From the NCBI GenBank assembly GCA_965247125.1, contig CBDFGO010000003.1:248001-312000 (forward strand): a DNA stretch of 64,000 nt, written 5' to 3'. The stretch comes from CALBJU01 sp965247125. GTDB lineage: Bacteria; Bacteroidota; Rhodothermia; Rhodothermales; UBA10348. Positions 34,481 to 43,633 of the stretch are shown here, piece after piece (the first letter of the stretch is position 1; each line of letters starts with the position of its first letter). Position numbers and translations under genes: made by a program. The notes beneath the pieces were generated by a model. That model saw only the letters and a list, made by a program, of their open reading frames with translations, had not been told where the DNA came from and searched no databases.

Positions 34481-34684
34481 TCACTCGGCTGAATCGTCGT
34501 CGTTTGGAGCGTCTTTCTTGCGCTTTTCCATCGCGGCACCAAATACTACTCCGAGAGCGATACCCAGACCAACATTGTCGAACGCCGCACCAAAGGCTAC
34601 CCCGAGAGCGATTCCCAGTCCTACCATAGTCCCTGATTTATAAGGCTTCTTGGTTTTCTTTGGCTCTGCTTCCATCGTGTTCAC
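34481..34684 (-). CDS. Small glycine-zipper-like hypothetical protein
   Basis: A 67-residue protein with charged ends (EPKKTKKPYKSG and EKRKKDAPNDDDSAE) around two near-identical segments VGLGIALGVAFGAA and VGLGIALGVVFGAA. The GxxxG-like pattern suggests membrane helices that pack or oligomerise. At DNA level the two copies are also alike, indicating an internal duplication. Unnamed, but this type of small protein recurs in bacteria. It is followed by DUF4260, 16 bp away. Confidence 0.7.
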   Translation of the reverse strand: MNTMEAEPKKTKKPYKSGTMVGLGIALGVAFGAAFDNVGLGIALGVVFGAAMEKRKKDAPNDDDSAE

Positions 34685-34766
34685 TCGTACAGGTGAGAGT
34701 TACCACGGGCGGTTGGCCCATCGACAACATACAATCCAGACCAACGTCCGACTTACCGGAGCAGAC

Positions 34767-36440
34767 CTAGCGGGTCAGCTGACGATACTTGATTCGGTGG
34801 GGCTGGTCGGCTTCGATACCGAGCCGCTCCTTCCGGCTCTCCTCGTAGTCGCTGTAATTACCGTCAAACCACACCACTTCACTGTTTCCCTCGAAGGCCA
34901 GGATGTGCGTGGCAATTCTATCGAGAAACCAGCGATCGTGCGAAATGACAACGGCACATCCAACAAAATTCAGGAGCGCCTCTTCGAGTGCCCGCAGGGT
35001 TGTGACGTCCAGGTCGTTGGTGGGCTCATCCAACAGGAGAACATTCGCGCCTTCCTTCAACATTTTGGCAAGGTGGACCCGGTTTCGTTCACCGCCTGAG
35101 AGTTCGGAAACGAGTTTCTGCTGGTCGCTACCGCTGAAATTGAATTGGCCAACGTATGCTCTAGAGTTGACCTCCCGTTTTCCGATGGTGACGAAATCGG
35201 ATTCATCAGAGATTACCTGCCAGACCGTTTTGGTAGGGTCGAGGGGTCGATCTTGATCTATGTATCCCAGCTTGGCTGTCTCGCCCACGATGAAAGAGCC
35301 GCTGTCGGCAGTCTCCTGACCGGTGATCATCCGGAATAGTGTCGTTTTTCCAGCACCGTTTGGACCAACTATGCCGATTATGCCCCCTGGAGGCAGTGAA
35401 AAGCTCAGATTGTCGTAGAGGAGCTTGTCGTCGTAGCCCTTGGCCACGTTGTCGGCGATAATGACCTGCTGTCCCAATCGGGGACCAGGTTGAATTGGAA
35501 TCTGAACTTCATCCTGTCGGTTCTCCGACTGTTCGGCGACCATCTTCTCGTAGGCTGTGATTCGAGCCTTGTTCTTGGCGCGCCGGCCTTTCGGGGACAG
35601 GCGGACCCACTCCAGTTCTGATGCCAGCGCTTTCTGCCGCTTTGACTCTTTCTTCTCTTCCTGATGAAGGCGTTTCCTTTTCTGATCCAGCCACGAAGAG
35701 TAATTTCCTTCAAAGGGTATTCCCTGACCTCGATCCAATTCCAGAATCCACCCGGCGACGTTATCGAGAAAGTATCGATCGTGCGTTACCGCGATAACAG
35801 TTCCGGGATATCGGGCCAGGTGCTGTTCGAGCCAGGCTACACTCTCGGCATCGAGGTGGTTGGTTGGTTCATCGAGCAACAGGACATCCGGCTCCTTCAT
35901 CAGAAGTTGAGTCAACGCCACTCTGCGCTTCTCACCTCCGGAGAGAATGCCGATCTTCATATCTCCTGGAGGACATCGAAGCGAGTCCATGGCCATGTCG
36001 AGCTTACTCTCCAGGTCCCAGGCATTGAGTGCATCAATGCGATCCTGGAGCTTGGCCTGCTCTTCCATGAGTGCCTCATAATCCGCATCCGGCTCTGCAA
36101 ACTTCTCGCTGACCTCGTTATAGGCCTTCATGATGCGAACAGATTCTCCCGCACCTTCTTCAATCACTTCCCGGACGGTTGCCTCCTGATTCAATTCGGG
36201 CTCCTGGGACAGGTAGCCAAACGAGATACCTTTTTGTCGCTGGATTTCTCCGAGGTAGTCGTTATCGAGGCCCGCGATGATGCGTAGCAACGTGCTTTTT
36301 CCAGAGCCATTCAGACCCAGAACGCCGATTTTGGCGCCGTAGTAGAATGACAGGTAGATGTCCTTAAGGACCTGTTTTTTGGTCGTCTTGTAGATCTTGC
36401 CTACACCGACCATCGAAAAAATGATTTTCTGATCGCTCAT
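34767..36440 (-). CDS. ettA: Energy-dependent translational throttle protein EttA (ABC-F)
   Basis: A 557-residue ABC-F protein with two ATPase domains and no membrane segment. Domain 1: Walker A GLNGSGKSTLLRI, signature LSGGEKRRVALTQLL, Walker B VLLLDEPTNHLD. Linker with basic ribosome-contacting helix (LDQKRKRLHQEEKKESKRQKALASELEW). Domain 2: GPNGAGKTTLFRM, LSGGERNRVHLAKML, LLLDEPTNDLD. Length and C-terminal EFVWFDGNYSDYEE-type ending match EttA, which gates ribosomes at the start of elongation in response to ATP/ADP ratio. Confidence 0.96.
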   Translation of the reverse strand: MSDQKIIFSMVGVGKIYKTTKKQVLKDIYLSFYYGAKIGVLGLNGSGKSTLLRIIAGLDNDYLGEIQRQKGISFGYLSQEPELNQEATVREVIEEGAGESVRIMKAYNEVSEKFAEPDADYEALMEEQAKLQDRIDALNAWDLESKLDMAMDSLRCPPGDMKIGILSGGEKRRVALTQLLMKEPDVLLLDEPTNHLDAESVAWLEQHLARYPGTVIAVTHDRYFLDNVAGWILELDRGQGIPFEGNYSSWLDQKRKRLHQEEKKESKRQKALASELEWVRLSPKGRRAKNKARITAYEKMVAEQSENRQDEVQIPIQPGPRLGQQVIIADNVAKGYDDKLLYDNLSFSLPPGGIIGIVGPNGAGKTTLFRMITGQETADSGSFIVGETAKLGYIDQDRPLDPTKTVWQVISDESDFVTIGKREVNSRAYVGQFNFSGSDQQKLVSELSGGERNRVHLAKMLKEGANVLLLDEPTNDLDVTTLRALEEALLNFVGCAVVISHDRWFLDRIATHILAFEGNSEVVWFDGNYSDYEESRKERLGIEADQPHRIKYRQLTR

Positions 36441-36583
36441 GAGGTGGGTGGGCGAACCGTTCGAATGGATGAAAGATTAAGCGGGCGGCGGGTTTAGTCC
36501 AAACCTGCAGTAATGTTCTTTCTTAACCGCGAACTCACGGACGGTCTCTCACAAATTTTCGGGTCAACGTAACTATCTATCTG

Positions 36584-36626
36584 CTATAACGTCTTTTGTT
36601 ATAGTCTATATCAAAACGAGTTATAG
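36584..36626. promoter_or_regulatory. Candidate PadR operator palindrome
   Basis: CTATAACGTCTTTTG (36584-36598) and CAAAACGAGTTATAG (36612-36626) form an imperfect 15-bp inverted repeat (12 of 15 pairs) centred about 33 bp before the PadR start. A further TTATAGTCTATA sits in the middle. PadR proteins commonly repress their own promoter by binding such AT-rich dyads; direct binding is inference. The rest of the 197-bp gap holds nothing else I recognise. Confidence 0.55.
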
Positions 36627-36637
36627 CTCACTCTAGC

Positions 36638-36982
36638 ATGCTGTCAAAATCCTTAGCAAGCGCCACGCTCAAACCACTTGTCCTGTCCATGTTGAGGGAC
36701 GGTCCCAAATACGGTTTTCAGCTGGTTTATCGGGCGCGCCAACTCTACGACGGGCAAGTACCGTGGTCGAACAGCAAGCTTTATCCGCTTCTGCACCGCA
36801 TGGAGCACGATGAGTGGATAGAGTCATACTGGCAAAAATCATCGTCCGGGCCTGATCGAAAATACTACCGCATCACTCCCGTGGGTGTTGGTGTGTTGGA
36901 GTCCGTTCAGAAAGAATGGAAGATGGTCAATGCCATGTGGAGCGAGCTCTGGGGATCTGAAGTCGCCTGGGACAAAGGATAG
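36638..36982 (+). CDS. PadR family transcriptional regulator
   Basis: A 114-residue winged-helix regulator. The N-terminal domain has TLKPLVLSMLRDGPKYGFQLVYRARQLYDGQVPWSNSKLYPLLHRMEHDEWIESYW, then the wing (GPDRKYYRITPVGVGVLE) and a short C-terminal dimerisation helix (KEWKMVNAMWSELWG). It is 14 bp upstream of an orphan FtsX-type permease, the standard pairing for this class. It probably represses this module until a membrane-active signal is sensed. Confidence 0.93.
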   Translation: MLSKSLASATLKPLVLSMLRDGPKYGFQLVYRARQLYDGQVPWSNSKLYPLLHRMEHDEWIESYWQKSSSGPDRKYYRITPVGVGVLESVQKEWKMVNAMWSELWGSEVAWDKG

Positions 36983-36996
36983 AACCGGGATATAAC

Positions 36997-39636
36997 ATGT
37001 TTAAACTCGAAACAGCCATATCCACGTGGCGCCACCAATACAAATACAGTCGCGCCTTCAAGGGACGCGATCTCGATGAGCTGGAGCAGCACATCAGGGA
37101 CCAGGTAGCTTTTTTAGTGTCCTCCGGAAAGCCGGAAGAAGAAGCATTTCGCCTCACGGTCGCTGAGTTGGGCAGCTACCAGACGACAGAATCCGATTAT
37201 CGCGGAGTGGCGTGGATGAAAACCAGAGACCGGAGGGAAGTCTTGCAAGAGATTAAATTTTTCGCTGCCATGTTGGGCAGCTATTTCCGCGTAGCCTACA
37301 GAAATCTGAAAAAGAACAAGGTCAGTTCGCTCATAAATATGTTCGGACTCTCGCTCTCCATCAGCGTGTGTCTCGTTGCTTTTCTGTTCGTCTCCACGGT
37401 GTTCACCGAAGACTATTTCCACGATAATGCCGACGAGATTTTTCTCGTTCATCAGCGAACGATCGAAGAAGATGGCCCGCAGTTATGGGGTCATTCTCCA
37501 CGGCCGCTTGGACCTGCGATGGCGGAGTCGTCGCCACAGATCGAACAGGCCGTAAGAATCGCCCAGTCTCAAGTCAACATCATTTATGGCGACGAAAATC
37601 TTCGAAGTTTTGCGCGATTCGTAGATCCCGAATTTCTGGAGATGTTCAGTTTTCCTCTCCTTGCAGGAACGGACGAAGCTCTTCGAAGCAATGATCAGGT
37701 CCTGCTCAGTGAAAGCACAAGCATTCGGTTTTTCGGCGAAACAGATCCTATAGGAGAGGTCCTCTCGATCAGAATTGAAAATCGAGATGCCGTTGAATTC
37801 ACTGTGACGGGTGTCACGAACGAATTTCCTGCGGGAGCAAACATTCAGTTCAACATGCTGATGAGCTACGAGGTATTTGAGATCCTCGGAGGGACGGTTG
37901 CGGACGATTGGTCCACTTTTACGGCAGCAACGTTTCTCCAACTGAAAAACGCTGATGATGCCCCGCTGGTGACCCAGCAACTGAACGCCTACACCGAAAG
38001 GGTGAACGCCATGTCACAAGAATGGCAGATCACCGGCTTCGAGCTCGATAATTTGAAGATGCTTCCAAGGCACCGCGACGATGTGAATCGAACGGTCTCA
38101 GGAGGCATCTCGATAGCCCCGGTAATTGTGCTCTCATCGATCTCCATCCTGCTACTCCTGCTTTCTTGTTTCAATTACATGAACGTCACGATTGCTACCT
38201 CCAGTCGGAGGCTGAAGGAAATTGGCGTTCGAAAAGTCATGGGTGGAAGCCGGTCACAGCTGGTTTTCCAGTTTTTGGCCGAAAATATCGAGCTCTGTTC
38301 GGTTGCGCTCGTCCTGGGACTGTTCATGACTTGGCAATTCACGTTGCCAGGATTCAGCGCAATCGCGGGTGTGAACTTCGAAATCGGACTGCTGAAGAAC
38401 TACCGCCTCTGGGGATTCCTGGTTGTGATGATTCTAGGGACGGGAATCATCTCTGGTGCCTATCCCGCAGTATATATCTCGGGTTTTAGACCTACAGTAA
38501 TCTTTCAGGGGCGCGAACGCCTTGGTGGTCGACGTCCCCTGACCCAATCGTTTCTGACCTTTCAGTTTATGCTGGCCTTCTTGACGATGCTTTCCGGGAT
38601 CGTATTTGTCATGAACGGGAGTTACCTGAAGAACAAAGATTGGGGCTATGACGGGGAACACATTCTCGTATTTCATACGACTGATTCGGCCGAGTTCAAT
38701 CTCATAGAGACAATGGCTGATCAGGCGCCGGGTGTAATCGAAAAAACAGCTTCCCGCTCGGCGATAGGCTACTCCGAAAACGAGGTGCAGGCCCGCGTAA
38801 ACGATCGTGAATTCGAGGCAATCCTGTTTGGCGGCTCCCGTTCGTATCTGGACTTCATGGGTGTCGGTCTCGTGCAAGGCCAGATGCTTAGCGATGAGGA
38901 GAACAGGGTTGGAATGGAAAGCGTGGTGGTAAATCAGACGTTTGTCGAGCAAGCGGGTCTGGAAAACCCTCTGGGCACGTTTATCAACGTCGATTCGACG
39001 GATTATGCCATCGTTGGCGTCTTCACCGATTTTCACTACGAGGATTTCTTCTCAGGAATTGAGCCAGCGGTATTTCACGAGGTCCCGGCATCTGACTACA
39101 GATACCTGACCATGAGGGTACAGCCGGGTGCCGGTGTGGCTACGGCTGAGTTCATCAACGACGAATTCAAATCCGTATTTGCTGGCAGGGAAGCGACCTA
39201 CCTTTTTCAAGACGAATTATTTGAGAGCTTCTTCGAGGAAAGCATGGGTATTTCGGCAATTTTCTCTTTTATCGCGACGCTGGCACTGCTGATTTCGTGT
39301 CTGAGTATTTACGCGCTCTCTTCTCAGAACGTGGTCAACCGACTCAAAGAAATTGGCGTCAGGAAGGTACTGGGCGGCTCTTCAGCTGGTATCGCGCAGC
39401 TTGTTAATCGTAAGTTTTTCGTGATATTAACGATTGGCGCTGTGTTGAGCGTGCCATTTGGCTTTTACGGTCTGGATGCCTTGCTGAGCGATATCTATGA
39501 CTTTCGAATGGACCTGACAGCTGTGCCTTTCTTGATTACCTACGCCGTAATTGTGGCGATGACCCTCTTGACCGTTTCGACTCAAGTGGTGAGCATCAAC
39601 CGCGCACGGCCTGCCGATATCATGCGCAACGAATAG
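36997..39636 (+). CDS. FtsX/MacB-type permease with N-terminal permease-prefix domain (orphan)
   Basis: An 879-residue permease. Residues 1-75 are a soluble prefix domain (KYSRAFKGRDLDELEQHIRDQVAFLVSSGKPEEEAFRLTVAELG) as in ADOP-type orphan permeases. Then two FtsX repeats: membrane helix near 110 (LINMFGLSLSISVCLVAFLFV), a large periplasmic MacB-like domain, three helices with the motif NVTIATSSRRLKEIGVRKVMGG, a second periplasmic domain and a final set with VVNRLKEIGVRKVLGG and the end ARPADIMRNE. No ATPase gene is adjacent. It follows a PadR gene, probably in one transcript. Confidence 0.92.
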   Translation: MFKLETAISTWRHQYKYSRAFKGRDLDELEQHIRDQVAFLVSSGKPEEEAFRLTVAELGSYQTTESDYRGVAWMKTRDRREVLQEIKFFAAMLGSYFRVAYRNLKKNKVSSLINMFGLSLSISVCLVAFLFVSTVFTEDYFHDNADEIFLVHQRTIEEDGPQLWGHSPRPLGPAMAESSPQIEQAVRIAQSQVNIIYGDENLRSFARFVDPEFLEMFSFPLLAGTDEALRSNDQVLLSESTSIRFFGETDPIGEVLSIRIENRDAVEFTVTGVTNEFPAGANIQFNMLMSYEVFEILGGTVADDWSTFTAATFLQLKNADDAPLVTQQLNAYTERVNAMSQEWQITGFELDNLKMLPRHRDDVNRTVSGGISIAPVIVLSSISILLLLLSCFNYMNVTIATSSRRLKEIGVRKVMGGSRSQLVFQFLAENIELCSVALVLGLFMTWQFTLPGFSAIAGVNFEIGLLKNYRLWGFLVVMILGTGIISGAYPAVYISGFRPTVIFQGRERLGGRRPLTQSFLTFQFMLAFLTMLSGIVFVMNGSYLKNKDWGYDGEHILVFHTTDSAEFNLIETMADQAPGVIEKTASRSAIGYSENEVQARVNDREFEAILFGGSRSYLDFMGVGLVQGQMLSDEENRVGMESVVVNQTFVEQAGLENPLGTFINVDSTDYAIVGVFTDFHYEDFFSGIEPAVFHEVPASDYRYLTMRVQPGAGVATAEFINDEFKSVFAGREATYLFQDELFESFFEESMGISAIFSFIATLALLISCLSIYALSSQNVVNRLKEIGVRKVLGGSSAGIAQLVNRKFFVILTIGAVLSVPFGFYGLDALLSDIYDFRMDLTAVPFLITYAVIVAMTLLTVSTQVVSINRARPADIMRNE

Positions 39637-39717
39637 AACTACGCCGTTCGTAGAGAGTGGTGGTTGTGCGCTATCTTCGTCCGGAGAGTAAGTCACGCTG
39701 TCTTGGACAAAATCGAT

Positions 39718-40338
39718 ATGGTATCAGCGCAGGAAGCACTGGAGCTACTGAAAAAAGGAAATAATCGGTATGTCTCCGGGATGCGTTTTCGCAGCGCGCT
39801 GTCTGTCCGACGACGCAGACGTAAGACTCGATTTGACCAAAGTCCATTTGCGGTCATTTTGGGATGCTCGGATTCTCGCGTACCTCCCGAAATCATCTTC
39901 GACCAGAGCCTCGGCGATCTTTTTGTCGTAAGGGTCGCGGGAAATATTGCTGGGATTTCCCAGATTGGAACCATCGAGTTTGCAGTACAACGCTTTGATG
40001 CCAGACTGGTCGTGGTTCTTGGGCACACAGAATGTGGAGCCATTCGGACTACCTTCGATGTGATTGAACGCGAAATCAACGATCTATCACCCGGCCTGAG
40101 TTCGATCATCGATCCTCTACGCCCCCTGGTAACTTCCCTGCCCGAGTCCGAAAGAGCTAAGGACAACAGGGAATCGGTACGACACGTCGTTCAAGCGAAC
40201 GTGCGAGCGGCCACAGATCAATTGCGGCATACTTCGCCCGTCTTGAGCAAAGGTATTCGGGAGGAAGGACTTGAGGTCATCGGTGCAGAGTATTCACTCG
40301 AAACGGGAGCTGTAGATTTTTTTGAGGAGAGCTCATGA
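39718..40338 (+). CDS. Beta-class carbonic anhydrase
   Basis: From the ATG at 39718 a 206-residue protein (a GTG at 39664 would add 18 residues). Zinc ligands are Cys in VILGCSDSRVPPE and His/Cys in VVVLGHTECGAIRTT; the Asp-Arg dyad is in the first motif. DLFVVRVAGNIAG and ASIEFAVQ-like segments are typical. It interconverts CO2 and bicarbonate. The stretch RFRSALSVRRRRRKTRF is unusually basic. The stop overlaps the cupin start (ATGA). Confidence 0.93.
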   Translation: MVSAQEALELLKKGNNRYVSGMRFRSALSVRRRRRKTRFDQSPFAVILGCSDSRVPPEIIFDQSLGDLFVVRVAGNIAGISQIGTIEFAVQRFDARLVVVLGHTECGAIRTTFDVIEREINDLSPGLSSIIDPLRPLVTSLPESERAKDNRESVRHVVQANVRAATDQLRHTSPVLSKGIREEGLEVIGAEYSLETGAVDFFEESS

Positions 40339-40706
40339 CAGATCGATACAACTCCATCAATCTTCGCGACAAACTGTCAATGTTCGACGAGCATTATTCT
40401 CCCCGCGTGATCGCGGAAATGAATGACTACCAGTTCAAGCTCGTGAAAACCAAGGGTGAATTCGTCTGGCATGATCACCCCGAGACCGATGAAGTCTTTA
40501 TTATTTTGGAGGGCTCGCTGGACATCGAATTTCGAGACGGGAAAGTGACGTTGAATACCGGTGAAATGTTTGTGGTTCCAAAAGGTGTTGAACACCGACC
40601 GGTAGCTAGGCAGGAATGCCATTTATTGCTGGTTGAGCCGAAGGGAGTCGTCAATACCGGAGGATCTGGCGGAGAACTCACAGCTCAGAATGATGTCTGG
40701 ATTTGA
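40335..40706 (+). CDS. Cupin domain protein
   Basis: A 123-residue small cupin. Motif 1 is FVWHDHPETDEVFIILEGSLDIEF with metal-binding His/His/Glu, and motif 2 is GEMFVVPKGVEHRPVARQECHLLLVEP. Single-domain cupins of this kind bind a divalent metal, but the reaction cannot be deduced. The start overlaps the carbonic anhydrase stop, so the two are translationally coupled. Confidence 0.92.
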   Translation: MTDRYNSINLRDKLSMFDEHYSPRVIAEMNDYQFKLVKTKGEFVWHDHPETDEVFIILEGSLDIEFRDGKVTLNTGEMFVVPKGVEHRPVARQECHLLLVEPKGVVNTGGSGGELTAQNDVWI

Positions 40707-40736
40707 GGTAAAGCCTGGACCGAAAGGAACCGAAGT

Positions 40737-41231
40737 ATGATCGTCATCAGGCAATTTGAAGAGCGGGATTGGGATGCGACCTGGCGAATTCTTGAGCCGG
40801 TGTTTCGAGCCGGGGACAGCTATACCTTCCTACCTGACATCTCAGAAGAAGAATCCCATGAACAGTGGATTGACTCACCCCTGAATACGTTTGTGGCGCA
40901 AAGCGAGAGTGGCGAAATCCTAGGTACGTACTTCATCAAGCCTAACCGCGATGGGCTGGGATCCCACGTCTGCAATTGCGGCTACATCGTCTCAGAAGCT
41001 GCTCGGGGCCAGGGGATTGCGTCAGAAATGTGTGAGCACTCACAGCAACAGGCGGTAGCCCTCGGGTTTCGCGCCATGCAGTACAACATGGTTGTTGCAG
41101 CGAATGAGGGGGCGGTCCGGCTCTGGCAAAAGCACGGATTTGAGATAGTTGGAACGCTTCAGGGTGCATTCAAGCATTCCCGTCTGGGTTATGTGGACGC
41201 GCACGTCATGTACAAGCAATTAGTGAACTAG
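40737..41231 (+). CDS. GNAT family N-acetyltransferase
   Basis: A 164-residue GNAT protein. The acetyl-CoA site is CGYIVSEAARGQGIASEMCEHSQQQA, followed by YNMVVAANEGAVRLWQKHGFEIVGTLQGAFKH and the terminal HVMYKQL. The layout resembles amino-acid or small-molecule acetyltransferases such as the PhnO/YjaB-like group. It begins 30 bp after the cupin gene and may share its transcript. Acceptor unknown. Confidence 0.92.
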   Translation: MIVIRQFEERDWDATWRILEPVFRAGDSYTFLPDISEEESHEQWIDSPLNTFVAQSESGEILGTYFIKPNRDGLGSHVCNCGYIVSEAARGQGIASEMCEHSQQQAVALGFRAMQYNMVVAANEGAVRLWQKHGFEIVGTLQGAFKHSRLGYVDAHVMYKQLVN

Positions 41232-41271
41232 CGACCAAAGCGTTCGCGATTCGTCCTGAAGGGTCTCTGAC

Positions 41272-42666
41272 CTAGTTGACCGCCTCGAGGCTGTCAAGTA
41301 TCCATGGCATAAGTTCTGAAACCATGGGGTGCACCAGTACAACTTTCCTGTAATTTTTGCACGGGATCTGACTGAACATGATCGCGGCGAACATGTTTAT
41401 TATCTCATCGCCCCCGACGCCAAGGATTGAACCTCCCAGGATCAGATCCGTCTCGGAATCAACGATCAATTTTGCGAAGCCTCGGGTTTCGCCCATCTCT
41501 TTTGCTCGCCCGATCATTGACATCGCGCGCGTCGCCTTCATGATCTTGTAGCCCCCAGCCAGGGCTTCCTTCTCGGTCATGCCGACGCGACCAAGAGGGG
41601 GATCGGAGAACAGTGCATAGGTCGGAACGCGATCTGAAATTTTTCGGATGCCAACGCCGTCACGGGACCCGAAAAGGTGATCCAGGACGATTTCTGCGTC
41701 ATTCACCGATGTATGGGTGAATGCACCGTGTCCATTGACATCGCCGAGTGCGAAGACGCCCGGCGCACTCGTCTGGGATACATCGTCAACCTGGATATAG
41801 CCGAACTTATTGACATCAATGTCCGTGTTTTCGAGCGCGAGGGAGTCGCTGTTTGGCCGCCGACCGGTTGCGACAAACAGATGTGAGCCGGCAATGAGGG
41901 CCTCTTCTCCGTCCCGAAAAACCAAAACGGAAATACCGTCATTTTCCCGACTCACACCACGAACGTCGGCACTGAGTACTATTTGGATGCCTTCATCTTC
42001 TAATATTTCCTGCAGCGCGACGGCAACGTCTGCATCTTCACGCGGCATAAGTTGGGCCGAGCGCTGAAGAATCGTTACTTCTGACCCAAATCGCCTAAAA
42101 ATCTGTGCAAATTCGATCCCGATGTAGCCTCCGCCAACGATAACAAGGTGTTCCGGGAGCGTCTTCAGATCGAGCAGGCGTTCATTGTCGAGCCAATCGA
42201 CCCCCTCTAGACCGCTGATCGGCGGCGCCACCGATCGGGTACCCACATTGATGTAGATTTTCTCTCCTTCCAGCCGCTGGCCGTCGACGTTGACAACATG
42301 ATTGCTTTCGAACGAAGCCCAGCCCCGAATCAAGGTCACATTTTCAGCGTCTTCGATAAAACCAGTCAACCCGTCGCGGCTGTTGTGACGGATTCTGTTC
42401 ATCCGTTCTCGCACCACGTCAAAATCGATCGTAGGAGATGGGGTCTGCACACCGTATTCGGACGCGCGCCGAACCACGTGAGCCACCTTTGCACTGGCAA
42501 CGAGCGCCTTCGTGGGCGTGCAGCCAACATTTACACAGGTACCTCCTACCGCTCCTCCTTCAATAACCGCTATCGAATCTCCAGTAGAAATCAATTTTGA
42601 CAGAAGTGTCCCGGTTGCCTGACCGGTACCGACGATGATGTGGTCAAATTTCAAAGTGTCGGACAT
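41272..42666 (-). CDS. FAD-dependent pyridine nucleotide-disulfide oxidoreductase (MerA/Lpd-like)
   Basis: A 464-residue flavoprotein with FAD motif DHIIVGTGQATGTLLSKLI, redox-active cysteines in GGTCVNVGCTPTKAL, NAD(P)-binding LVIVGGGYIGIEFAQIFRRFGSEV, FAD motif 2 GVFALGDVNGHGAFTHTSV, and the dimer-interface segment VLVHPMVSELMPWIL. It resembles MerA core proteins but lacks the N-terminal metal-binding domain and the C-terminal Cys pair, so a mercuric reductase role is doubtful. Probably a general NAD(P)H-linked disulfide reductase. It is convergent with the GNAT gene. Confidence 0.9.
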   Translation of the reverse strand: MSDTLKFDHIIVGTGQATGTLLSKLISTGDSIAVIEGGAVGGTCVNVGCTPTKALVASAKVAHVVRRASEYGVQTPSPTIDFDVVRERMNRIRHNSRDGLTGFIEDAENVTLIRGWASFESNHVVNVDGQRLEGEKIYINVGTRSVAPPISGLEGVDWLDNERLLDLKTLPEHLVIVGGGYIGIEFAQIFRRFGSEVTILQRSAQLMPREDADVAVALQEILEDEGIQIVLSADVRGVSRENDGISVLVFRDGEEALIAGSHLFVATGRRPNSDSLALENTDIDVNKFGYIQVDDVSQTSAPGVFALGDVNGHGAFTHTSVNDAEIVLDHLFGSRDGVGIRKISDRVPTYALFSDPPLGRVGMTEKEALAGGYKIMKATRAMSMIGRAKEMGETRGFAKLIVDSETDLILGGSILGVGGDEIINMFAAIMFSQIPCKNYRKVVLVHPMVSELMPWILDSLEAVN

Positions 42667-42847
42667 AGGATAGCGATGGTTTTAGGGTGCGGTCTTTCTG
42701 TAGCCCGGGCACGCGAAACGTTTCGGGTGTCGCTGCCTGCAGGTTGTGCAAGCACCATGATCGTTGATGGCGCAGCCGGATTTGTACGATCTGCAAGTAT
42801 TGGGAGGCCACTTTTTGGCGTGAAGGTCGAGAGGCCCAGGCCGGAGA

Positions 42848-42982
42848 CTATTCGTTTCTCAGCACTTCTGCTGGATTCGCGTATACAAAATTGTGGACTT
42901 GCGTCGCGATCGTAAGTACCGCGGTTACGATCACCAGGCCAAACGATAGGACGAATGGAAACGGGTCCATCGCGACAGGGTG
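42848..42982 (-). pseudogene. Remnant of an FtsX-type permease (C-terminus only)
   Basis: The last 45 or so codons of a permease survive: VAMDPFPFVLSFGLVIVTAV, LTIATQVHNFVYANPAEVLRNE. The end matches the C-termini of the other permeases in this window (ARPADIMRNE, ANPVESLHYE). No upstream part of such a gene follows within the next several hundred bases, where the CBS-protein gene lies on the other strand. It is a decayed relic, probably of a deletion. The remaining bases 42667-42847 show no gene. Confidence 0.72.
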
Positions 42983-43174
42983 CAACCGATGAAGGTTTTT
43001 GAGTGACCAAGCCGTGTTTTTGGGATTGTTGTCGCTATTCACCATAATTGATGTAATAATGTTTGGACTAAGCCGACTTGCGCGAAAATCGTTTTAGAGA
43101 GAAAAATGGATTTTTGAAGTGCTCGATCGTTGCGAAGGCCGTACGCGCAACCCTAAAGGAAGAGGAAATCAGCC

Positions 43175-43609
43175 ATGAACACAGTCAACCAACTCCTAAA
43201 AACGAAAGGCCATGAAATCTGGTCTGTAGAGCCCAATACGACCGTCTACAAAGCTCTTCAGCTCATGTCCGAGAAAGATATTGGTGCGCTGCTGGTCATC
43301 GAGGATGATCGTCTCGCTGGAATATTTTCGGAACGCGATTACGCCCGGAAGCTGATTTTGAAAGGCAAGGGGTCGAAGGCTACGAACGTGGAAGAATTGA
43401 TGACGCGTGAGGTAATCACAGTCGAACCTGCCACGACTTTCGATAAATGTATGGCGCTCATGACGACGAAACGCATCCGCCACTTACCGGTCACGAAGAA
43501 CGACAAAGTGGTCGGTCTGGTCACGATGGGTGACGTTGTCAAACAGATTATCCTGAATCAGGAGTCTACCATAGAGCAGCTCGGCAATTACATCTCGGGT
43601 GGGTACTGA
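43175..43609 (+). CDS. CBS-pair domain protein
   Basis: A 144-residue protein made of two CBS domains (IWSVEPNTTVYKALQLMSEKDIGALLVIEDDRLAGIFSERDYARKL and VITVEPATTFDKCMALMTTKRIRHLPVTKNDKVVGLVTMGDVVKQII). Such stand-alone pairs bind adenine nucleotides and act as energy sensors for partner proteins. The ATG at 43175 has GGAAGAGGAAA just upstream as a ribosome site. No partner can be named from context. Confidence 0.92.
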   Translation: MNTVNQLLKTKGHEIWSVEPNTTVYKALQLMSEKDIGALLVIEDDRLAGIFSERDYARKLILKGKGSKATNVEELMTREVITVEPATTFDKCMALMTTKRIRHLPVTKNDKVVGLVTMGDVVKQIILNQESTIEQLGNYISGGY

Positions 43610-43633
43610 GGCGACTCTCAGGCAGAGAGCCTG

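Noticed and set aside
41272..42666. Mercuric reductase identity
   Set aside because: Redox CxxxxC is present, but there is no N-terminal metal-binding domain, no C-terminal Cys pair and no mer genes nearby.
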